Below, piece after piece: positions 1 through 5,965 of a stretch of 64,000 nt of DNA. The DNA lies in the NCBI RefSeq assembly GCF_008087665.1, contig NZ_CP042912.1, positions 186,001 to 250,000 on the forward strand, given 5' to 3'. This stretch comes from Mariniblastus fucicola. Its GTDB lineage: Bacteria; Planctomycetota; Planctomycetia; Pirellulales; Pirellulaceae. The first letter of the stretch is position 1. Each line of letters opens with the position of its first letter. Position numbers and translations under genes: made by a program. Under the pieces are notes generated by a model that was given only the letters and a program-made list of their open reading frames with translations, was not told the DNA's origin and did no database searches.

Positions 1-1
1 C

Positions 2-475
2 GATGAAAACACCAACTCAGGGCTTTTTAATGCTGGCTCATTCCAAAATGAGATTGCCTATATGATGGGAGTTTCTTCCACCGATCATGCCAGTCCTCGA
101 ATCGATCAAGCGGTCGGACGAAATGTAATTTCCGGCTATATAGAAGACATCCCTTTCGATGGGAAAACTGACAACGATTCGCTGATCCTCCTTCGGGAAT
201 CGCCAGGGGACGCTGCCTACGTTCAGTACGAGTCGAGGTTTGTAACTGGTGATTCTGGCGCACCGTTGTTTGTGGAAAGCAATGGAGAATTGCTGCTTCT
301 GGGGGTAAACTCATTTATCTCAACAACAGGAACTGAACTTTCTGGAGTGACATACATCGGCAATCACGCCGGTGAAATCAATGCGTTCATTTCTGCGAAC
401 GCAGTTCCCGAGCCAAATGTTATCGGATTGGGTTTGCTGGCATTAATCGGACTGAGCACGCGTCGCCGAAAGTGA
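2..475 (+). CDS. Exported trypsin-fold protein with PEP-CTERM signal, 3' part
   Basis: The frame is open from base 2, so the gene starts before the window; 157 residues are visible. A GDSGAP motif (bases about 248-265) matches the catalytic-serine region of S1 (trypsin-like) serine proteases, which suggests a protease or protease-like fold; the His and Asp of the triad would lie upstream and cannot be checked. The C-terminus has the layout of a PEP-CTERM sorting signal: a VPEP motif, a hydrophobic helix and a final RRRK. Such proteins are exported and processed by an exosortase, often in organisms that make exopolysaccharide. It converges on the NusG-like gene with 4 bases between the two stop codons. 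The call as exported protein is firm; protease activity is inferred. Confidence 0.8.
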   Translation, partial: DENTNSGLFNAGSFQNEIAYMMGVSSTDHASPRIDQAVGRNVISGYIEDIPFDGKTDNDSLILLRESPGDAAYVQYESRFVTGDSGAPLFVESNGELLLLGVNSFISTTGTELSGVTYIGNHAGEINAFISANAVPEPNVIGLGLLALIGLSTRRRK

Positions 476-479
476 TTCT

Positions 480-1040
480 TTAAATCACCTCCAGCAACCC
501 CTCGTCCATCTCGACCGAAACTCCCTGGTTCAAATACTGAACCGTGAGCGAGAAACGTGTTTTTCCCTCGCGGCGAATCACGGTTCCTTCATAACCCGCA
601 AAAACGCCGGACTTTACGCGGACCTGATTGCCAGGCTCGAGCCGGCCTTCGGGAGTCAACGGAACTCCGGTGTCGATGATTGATTTGATCTTCTTCAACG
701 TCTCGACCAACTCTTCACTTTCTTCGACCTTGTTGCACTTGCTTATGCAATTGGTCGTCAGCGCCGCAAGTCGGCTGGATTCGTCGCCAAGCATGAAAAT
801 GTAGTTGGGGAACAACGGAATCCAGGACGTGCGCAGTCGCCCGTTTGGTGACCGATATCGCTTCGGAATCACTGGTCCGTAGTGTGGGACTTCCAGCTTA
901 ACCAGGCGTCGCATCAATTCCTTTTCACGCCGCGACATCGTGTATACGCACCACCATGTCTTCGATTCGTCACTCAATAGAGCTTCGTTTTCGAACAAGT
1001 CGACAGGAAAGAGGTCGTCTTCCTTTTTGAGAATAGGCAT
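480..1040 (-). CDS. NusG/RfaH-like transcription antitermination factor
   Basis: 186 residues. An NGN-type domain lies at about residues 27-115 and opens with a Trp-rich strand and a RREK-type helix (WWCVYTMSRREKE), followed by the FPNYIF strand typical of NusG. A KOW motif follows at about 136-160 (PGNQVRVKSGVFAGYEG). Family knowledge: NusG binds RNA polymerase and controls pausing and termination; specialised paralogues such as RfaH, UpxY and LoaP act on particular operons, often for polysaccharides. The unusual N-terminal extension, and the absence of the secE/rplK context of housekeeping nusG, suggest a specialised paralogue. Its target operon is not evident. The start is an ATG; the 97-base spacer to the divergent gluconokinase should hold promoters for both. 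Confidence 0.85.
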   Translation of the reverse strand: MPILKKEDDLFPVDLFENEALLSDESKTWWCVYTMSRREKELMRRLVKLEVPHYGPVIPKRYRSPNGRLRTSWIPLFPNYIFMLGDESSRLAALTTNCISKCNKVEESEELVETLKKIKSIIDTGVPLTPEGRLEPGNQVRVKSGVFAGYEGTVIRREGKTRFSLTVQYLNQGVSVEMDEGLLEVI

Positions 1041-1137
1041 GAAAGCGTTTGGGAAACAAGAGTTCGGTGGTCAAGTACTCGTCGGTTGGCTATTCTGGCA
1101 AAATTGATCTTTTGAGCAAGCCAGGTTTGATCCGCAC

Positions 1138-1662
1138 ATGCGTAGCCAAACACCACAACTAATTGTCATCATGGGAGTTTGCGGTTGCGGAAAGTCTTCT
1201 GTTGGCGAGGCGCTTTCGCTGCGAACCGGAATTTCGTATCACGACGGCGACGATTTTCATTCCGACGCAAATCGCAATAAAATGTCTCAGGGCATTCCGT
1301 TGACCGACGAGGACCGTCAGCCGTGGCTTGAATCGATTGTCGCTTTTGCCCAGCAACAATGCGAACAGGGACGCTCTTTGGTGGTCGCTTGTTCCGCTTT
1401 GAAGAAAGCCTATCGCGACACATTGCGAACGCTGGACGCTCCTGTAAAGTTCGTCCATCTGACAGGTTCAAAGGCAACGATCGCCTCGAGATTGGCGGAT
1501 CGGAAAGGCCACTACATGCCAGAGACGATGTTGCAGAGTCAGCTCGACACCATCGAGTCACCGACTGGAGAAAACGGAGCTGTAGAGGTCTCCATCGAGC
1601 AAACGGTGGACCAGATCGTGAGTCAGGCAATGGAACTGCTGGACCTGACGACGGAAGGCTAG
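1138..1662 (+). CDS. gntK: Gluconokinase
   Basis: 174 residues, the usual length. A P-loop GVCGCGKSS sits at residues 13-21. Next comes the gluconokinase hallmark block at about 35-63: a DGDDFH segment, KMSQG, PLTDEDR and PWL. This cytosolic enzyme phosphorylates D-gluconate to 6-phosphogluconate with ATP, feeding the pentose phosphate or Entner-Doudoroff route. A GntP-type permease lies at 34.2-35.7 kb, but the two are not in one operon. The following DUF3859 gene starts 3 bases after the stop, so the two are probably co-transcribed. An internal ATG at 1171 would remove part of the first beta strand, so the upstream ATG is preferred. Confidence 0.9.
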   Translation: MRSQTPQLIVIMGVCGCGKSSVGEALSLRTGISYHDGDDFHSDANRNKMSQGIPLTDEDRQPWLESIVAFAQQQCEQGRSLVVACSALKKAYRDTLRTLDAPVKFVHLTGSKATIASRLADRKGHYMPETMLQSQLDTIESPTGENGAVEVSIEQTVDQIVSQAMELLDLTTEG

Positions 1663-1664
1663 CT

Positions 1665-2093
1665 GTGCGGAAACGAAAACCGGGAAAGCAGAAAACGCCA
1701 GAAGTTCGCATCAAGACCTGGGGCATTTACTCGCAGTGGGATCGGGACTCGAAGGAGCTTCCTCAAATTCTTGAGCGGACGACTCGTGTGGAGGCGGTGA
1801 TCGACATCGAGTTCGGGATGGTGGTGAATATTGTCGGCGCGAAGAACATGCCGATGGATTTCTGCATCGACCACCCAGGAATTCGGGACGAGGAAGGAAA
1901 AGTTCGCCGGCCATTTGATGGCACTGTTTACGTCAAAACTAATGACTGGGATTTCTATCTGGGTGACACGATCTGGGAGCCGATCGAAGACAAGCTTGGT
2001 GATTGGCGGATGACGCTAGAGCTTGATGGCGAGTTGATCGCGGATAAGACGTTTGAACTCGTGCGTGCCGAGAGTCAGCCAGATAAGGCGTAG
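1665..2093 (+). CDS. DUF3859-family protein
   Basis: About 142 residues from a GTG start chosen because it lies 3 bases after the gluconokinase stop and because family similarity begins right after it (WGIYSQWD). Conserved-looking blocks are FCIDHPGI, PFDGTVYVKTNDWDFYLGD and DWRMTLELDG, which I recognise as a DUF3859 pattern. It looks like a beta-rich cytosolic protein without signal peptide or membrane segment. No biochemical function is known to me. The frame is open well upstream inside gntK, but that part overlaps a real gene and is not coding. Confidence 0.7.
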   Translation: MRKRKPGKQKTPEVRIKTWGIYSQWDRDSKELPQILERTTRVEAVIDIEFGMVVNIVGAKNMPMDFCIDHPGIRDEEGKVRRPFDGTVYVKTNDWDFYLGDTIWEPIEDKLGDWRMTLELDGELIADKTFELVRAESQPDKA

Positions 2094-2198
2094 TTGGTGG
2101 GCAATATTTTGAGCCACCGACGTCGTCGAGACAGCGGAGGACGGAGTGGATCGCTGTCTGGAGAAAGTGACATAGGCGCTTTCGTTTGATTGCATTTT

Positions 2199-2225
2199 CT
2201 CTGTGTGCTCTGTGACCTCTGTGGC
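2199..2225. repeat. Three 9-bp units in a dispersed-type spacer repeat
   Basis: Three consecutive 9-base units share the core CTCTGTG (2199-2207, 2208-2216, 2217-2225), in the spacer after the DUF3859 gene. The reverse strand translates to an SHRGHRAHRE-type peptide, a well-known artefact of this kind of element in many genomes. Function unknown. Confidence 0.6.
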
Positions 2226-2307
2226 TTTTCAAACTTGCAATGATGCAGGAGTTTCCGAGCCACCGAGAGAATAAGGCGCTGATCGGCAACTGCTGAGGTG
2301 CAAATAA

Positions 2308-2326
2308 CGACGGCTGGAAGCCGTCG
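2308..2326. repeat. Palindrome, GCTGGAAGC-core repeat
   Basis: A perfect 8-base stem (CGACGGCT and AGCCGTCG) encloses GGA. The GGCTGGAAGCC core is shared with the elements at 3917-3984 and 5874-5940. It lies just past the 3' end of the minus-strand aldehyde dehydrogenase gene and could form a hairpin in its transcript. Confidence 0.65.
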
Positions 2327-2350
2327 CTACGATCAGCGCCTGTTTGACAG

Positions 2351-3883
2351 CTACGAGCGCAGCGGTTCTGGCAACGCGGCTGCCGGGAATCCCTGGAAGC
2401 AAACGGGTTTCGCGAATCGGTAAATCGAATGATGGCCGATCGACGTGAAGAAGCTGTGAGTCGCTGCCGGATACGGACCGCCGTGGTGCATCGCATTGCA
2501 AACTTCGATGCCCGTTGGAAAACCGTTGAACACGATGCGGCCAACTTTGTGCTGCAAGATATTCACCAGCTCAGCGTGGTCCAGCAGATCCTGCTCGGTG
2601 CCGTGGATCGTGGCCGTCAGGTGCCCGTCGAGTCCTTTGGCGAACTTGACCATCTGCTCAAGGCTTTGGCATTTGTAAACCGTTGAGGTCGGGCCAAAGA
2701 TCTCTTCAAGGTCGTCCGAAGTCGAATCCAAAACCGAGAAGTCAGCCGAGTAGATCGCGCAAGCCGCTTCGTTCGCGTTCTCATCGGCGGCACTCGCCGA
2801 GATTCCAACTTGCGTCACCCCAGCCGTTTCGCCAAGCTTCTGACGACCGGATTCGTAGGCTTTGTGGATGCCAGGATGCAGCATCGTTTGCGGTGCGTAG
2901 TTGCTGGCCGCATCGGAGGCCTTCGAGATAAAGGACTCAAGTGTGTCGCCTTCCATTCCGAGCACGACAGACGGGTTGGTGCAGAACTGACCGACGCCCA
3001 TCGTTACCGACTGGATATAACCTTCGGCGATCGAATCGCTTCTTTCCGCAAGGGCTCCCGGAAGCAGGAACACAGGATTCAAGCTGCCCATTTCAGCGTA
3101 CAGCGGAATCGGATTCGGCCGCGAGCAGGCGATATCGTAAAGTGCTCGACCGCCCTTGAGCGACCCGGTGAAAGCAACCGCACAGATGCCGGGATGGCGA
3201 ACGAATTCGGCGCTCGACTCATTGGTGTTACTCTGCAAAAGCGAAAACGTTCCGGCAGGCAGCCCGCATTCCTTGACGGCTGCGGTTACGATCGACCCGA
3301 GGATTTCGCAAGTTCCAGGATGAGCCGGATGAGCCTTCACGACGACCGGACAGCCGGCTGCGAAAGCACAGATCGTATCGGTGCCGACAGCGCCGATCGC
3401 CAGAGGGAAATTACTGGCTCCGAAAACGGCAACCGGACCGACGCCGTACAGCAAAGTGCGAACATCGGGCTTGGGCGGCGTACGACCCGGGTCGCCGACG
3501 TCGATTCGTGCCTGTCGCCACTGCCCATCGCGAGCCATCGACGCAAAGATTCGAGTTTGGTTGCAGGTTCGGCCGCGTTCGCCCTGCAGGCGCCCCATCG
3601 GCAGCGCCGTTTCAGCGTGAGCCCGATCGAGAAGCGTGTCGCCGGCTTCCTCGATCTTCGTGGCGATCAGTTCGATGAACGTGGCAAGTTTCTCACCGCT
3701 GAGCTTTTGCAATTCGTAGAACGCTTCGGTGGCTGAATTGACGGCCGCGTCGACTTCGGCGCTCGTCGCGTCGTGAAAGCTTGTTGGCAAATCGTCGCCC
3801 GTTGACGGATCGACGCCCGTGAAGGTTGAGCTGCCGGTTGCAGAACGTTCGCCCGCGATGAAGTGTTGGCCTGTAAGCGTCAT
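2351..3883 (-). CDS. Alpha-ketoglutaric semialdehyde dehydrogenase (2,5-dioxopentanoate dehydrogenase)
   Basis: 510 residues, an aldehyde dehydrogenase of the KGSADH group. The Rossmann-type cofactor region has the FGASNFPLAIG block (about 154-164). The general base is E264 in EMGSLNP and the catalytic thiol is C301 in GQFCTNP; the spacing is that of the family. It oxidises 2-oxoglutarate semialdehyde to 2-oxoglutarate with NAD(P)+ in the cytosol, the last step of non-phosphorylating pentose, uronate or hydroxyproline breakdown. The window also encodes a YjhG/YagF-type dehydratase and a KdaD/XylX-like FAH enzyme, which would supply its substrate. It lies downstream of pseI on the same strand, separated by a long inverted repeat. 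ATG start. Confidence 0.9.
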   Translation of the reverse strand: MTLTGQHFIAGERSATGSSTFTGVDPSTGDDLPTSFHDATSAEVDAAVNSATEAFYELQKLSGEKLATFIELIATKIEEAGDTLLDRAHAETALPMGRLQGERGRTCNQTRIFASMARDGQWRQARIDVGDPGRTPPKPDVRTLLYGVGPVAVFGASNFPLAIGAVGTDTICAFAAGCPVVVKAHPAHPGTCEILGSIVTAAVKECGLPAGTFSLLQSNTNESSAEFVRHPGICAVAFTGSLKGGRALYDIACSRPNPIPLYAEMGSLNPVFLLPGALAERSDSIAEGYIQSVTMGVGQFCTNPSVVLGMEGDTLESFISKASDAASNYAPQTMLHPGIHKAYESGRQKLGETAGVTQVGISASAADENANEAACAIYSADFSVLDSTSDDLEEIFGPTSTVYKCQSLEQMVKFAKGLDGHLTATIHGTEQDLLDHAELVNILQHKVGRIVFNGFPTGIEVCNAMHHGGPYPAATHSFFTSIGHHSIYRFAKPVCFQGFPAAALPEPLRS

Positions 3884-3916
3884 GTGTTTGTTTTGGTGTT
3901 GGAGTTTGCGTTAAAA

Positions 3917-3984
3917 GGTGGCATAGGCTTCCAGCCTGTGAACTGCATGTTTGTCGCGTCCACAGGCTGGAAGCCTATGCCACC
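3917..3984. repeat. 24-bp perfect inverted repeat with 20-base loop
   Basis: Left arm 3917-3940 and right arm 3961-3984 are exact reverse complements; the loop is 3941-3960. It fills the spacer between the pseI stop (3991) and the aldehyde dehydrogenase start (3883). The right arm carries the GGCTGGAAGCC core found again at 2308 and 5874. In RNA it would make a very stable hairpin; there is no T tract, so a REP-like or mRNA-end role is more likely than a classic terminator. Confidence 0.85.
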
Positions 3985-3990
3985 CGGATT

Positions 3991-5037
3991 CTATTCTTGA
4001 ACGTCGAAGGACTCAACGACGTCAGCCGAAATCGGCGTACCCCGTGGGATCGCTTTCGCTGCGGACTTGCCCAGCAGCGACGAAAGAAATTTTGGCTTCA
4101 GGCCATGGCCGGGCCGGATCGAACGCACGTTTTCGTTGGTCAGAGCTTCACCCGCCGCGATATCCGCGACGGCGTACAGCGAGCGACGAAAGACCACGCT
4201 GGCTTCTTCCTTGTCGGAACGCTCGTATTTGACTTCGCCAAGCGCCTGTTCCACGATCCGAATCGCATCGACCATCTCGCGGAACTCGGCGGGCTCGAGC
4301 GAGAACGAACTGTCGGGGCCTTCGTCTTTTCGAGAAAGCGTAAAATGCTTTTCCACCACGCTTGCGCCCAGCGCCACCGCAGCGACCGGAACCGTCGTGC
4401 CCAGCGTGTGATCCGAAAGGCCCACGGGAACGTCGAAGCGCTCCGCCATGTCTCGCATCGTGTTCAAGTTCATGCTGCTCGGCGGCGACGGATACGCGCT
4501 GGTGCACTTGAGCAGCGTCAGTGGAACGCCCGCTTTTTTAACAACCGCGACGGCATCCGAAATTTCTTCGATCGAACCCATGCCCGTCGACATGGTGATC
4601 GGTCGGCCTTTGGAAGCGATGTACTCAATCAGCCCCACATCGACCAACTCGAAGGACGCGACTTTATAAAACGGCGGGTCAAACTGCTCCAGAAAGTCGA
4701 CCGCTGAGTTGTCGAACGGCGTTGAAAAACAGTCCATGCCCAGTTCGTTTGCAAGAGCGAACAGTTCCGCGTGCCATTCCCAGGGCGTGTAGGCGCTGGC
4801 GTAGAGATCGTGAAGTTTCTGGCCTTCCCAGACGGTGCCGGCGCCGATGACGAAATCCGGTTTGTCGCAGTCGATCGTCAGCGTGTCAGCGGTGTAAGTC
4901 TGCAGCTTGACCGCGTCGGCACCGGCTTCTTTCATGGCGCGAACGATGGCGACCGCGCGGTCGAAGTCTCCGTTGTGGTTGGCCGACATTTCGGCGATCA
5001 GGTAGGCTTTTTTGTTGGACGTGGGGTCGTTCGTCAT
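3991..5037 (-). CDS. pseI: Pseudaminic acid synthase (NeuB family)
   Basis: 348 residues. The N-terminal NeuB-type TIM barrel shows SANHNGDFDRA, GADAVKLQTY, the CFSTPFD block, FYKVASFE, STGMGS and KCTSAYPSP. The C-terminal antifreeze-protein-like (SAF) domain shows FRRSLY, then ENVRSIRPGHGL (about 300-312), a signature favouring PseI over sialic acid synthase. The enzyme condenses a 6-deoxy-diacetamido hexose with phosphoenolpyruvate to give a nine-carbon nonulosonic acid for surface glycans. Its ATG overlaps the stop of the upstream formyltransferase by 4 bases (ATGA), so the two are translationally coupled. No CMP transferase or other pse genes are seen in the window. Legionaminate or another nonulosonate remains possible as product. 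Confidence 0.88.
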   Translation of the reverse strand: MTNDPTSNKKAYLIAEMSANHNGDFDRAVAIVRAMKEAGADAVKLQTYTADTLTIDCDKPDFVIGAGTVWEGQKLHDLYASAYTPWEWHAELFALANELGMDCFSTPFDNSAVDFLEQFDPPFYKVASFELVDVGLIEYIASKGRPITMSTGMGSIEEISDAVAVVKKAGVPLTLLKCTSAYPSPPSSMNLNTMRDMAERFDVPVGLSDHTLGTTVPVAAVALGASVVEKHFTLSRKDEGPDSSFSLEPAEFREMVDAIRIVEQALGEVKYERSDKEEASVVFRRSLYAVADIAAGEALTNENVRSIRPGHGLKPKFLSSLLGKSAAKAIPRGTPISADVVESFDVQE

Positions 5038-5786
5038 TCTTTTTCGATTTTCAGTTCCAGGAAGTACCTCTGTCCGTCGACTTCAAAGTACGCTCCGCGA
5101 TGCGGCGGAAACGTTCGTGCTCGCAGGACGTCGATCAAGTCTCCGGCTCGAACAGTGGCGTCCAGATCGATGCGATCAATGTTCGCGGTGTCGCTCGCCC
5201 GGTGCAAGCTGGCAAGCGAATCGTCTTGCGGCAATGGCTGAAGTTCGCCGCTGACGAATTTGGACCAGTTGGATTGCAACAGTTCGACCGCTGCGGTTTC
5301 TAAACGTTGGTTGAGCGAAAGCCCTGTGTCGTCCGGGAAAAGCGGGATTTGATTTTGAGCCAGAATCGGTCCGGTGTCGACGCCTTTATCGACGAGGTGC
5401 ATCGTTGCTCCAGCGGCTGTTTGATCAACGATGGTCCACACGTTGGGATAGGATCCGCGATGCAGCGGAAGCAACGACGTGTGCAGGTTGACGATTCCAC
5501 GCGGGAACAGATCGATCGTCGGCTGCTTCAGGATGTAGCCAAAGAATGCTGACAGGCCGCATTCGGGTTTCAGTGCAGCAATCTGTTCGAGGGTGGCCGC
5601 GTCGCTCAGCTGGCTGGCGGTGAAGATGTTTTCTTGAGGAAGGTTCGCGGCTGCGATGATTTCGGTCGTGCGTTTTTGCTTCGCTGGTTCGTGCACGACG
5701 AGAGCCACGATTTCGGTGCCGGCTTTGCGTAGATGGCGGACGGATTCGAGTCCGACAGTGTTGTTCGCAAAGCAAACGACTTTCAT
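5034..5786 (-). CDS. Formyltransferase-family enzyme coupled to pseI
   Basis: 250 residues from the ATG at 5786; the longer open frame upstream runs through repeat-containing spacer and is not used. The protein opens with a Rossmann-like MKVVCFANNTVG and carries the formyl-tetrahydrofolate transferase pattern: a FGYIL strand, then GIVNLHTSLLPLHRGSYPN with the family Asn-x-His, and the acidic loop VDKGVDTGPI. The C-terminal third resembles the Fmt C-terminal domain. Fmt formylates initiator Met-tRNA; sugar N-formyltransferases act on amino sugars. It overlaps pseI by ATGA, which suggests that it formylates the amino sugar or nonulosonate made there. The substrate is inferred. Confidence 0.75.
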   Translation of the reverse strand: MKVVCFANNTVGLESVRHLRKAGTEIVALVVHEPAKQKRTTEIIAAANLPQENIFTASQLSDAATLEQIAALKPECGLSAFFGYILKQPTIDLFPRGIVNLHTSLLPLHRGSYPNVWTIVDQTAAGATMHLVDKGVDTGPILAQNQIPLFPDDTGLSLNQRLETAAVELLQSNWSKFVSGELQPLPQDDSLASLHRASDTANIDRIDLDATVRAGDLIDVLRARTFPPHRGAYFEVDGQRYFLELKIEKE

Positions 5787-5873
5787 GGGGGCTTTCGGGT
5801 GAGGTGGGTTGGTTGTCGAATGATGGGCGGCTGGAGGTGGTTGCGTGGTGAATGGCTGTGCAGCCAGCAGGAT

Positions 5874-5940
5874 CACAGGCTGGAAGCCTATGCCACCGAG
5901 GTGCAACCACAGGCTGGAAGTCTGGCCGCCGAGGTGCAAC
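5874..5940. repeat. Two direct copies of the GCTGGAAGC-core repeat
   Basis: A 34-base copy (5874-5907) and a 33-base copy (5908-5940) stand head to tail. They differ mainly in the middle and share the CACAGGCTGGAAG start and the GAGGTGCAAC end. The first 24 bases of copy one are identical to the right arm of the inverted repeat at 3961-3984. They lie between the formyltransferase start and the glutamate dehydrogenase stop. Confidence 0.8.
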
Positions 5941-5965
5941 CCTGCTTCTGTCGGCAACGACAATT

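Noticed and set aside
2196-2229. Peptide SHRGHRAHRE on the minus strand as part of a gene
   Set aside because: This is a known artefact of a dispersed DNA repeat and is not under protein selection.
2810-3736. 308-codon plus-strand frame
   Set aside because: It lies antisense inside the aldehyde dehydrogenase gene and has no protein-like blocks.
5874-5940. Two tandem repeats that could be a short CRISPR array
   Set aside because: The copies abut without unique spacers, relatives lie as palindromes elsewhere, and no cas gene is present.
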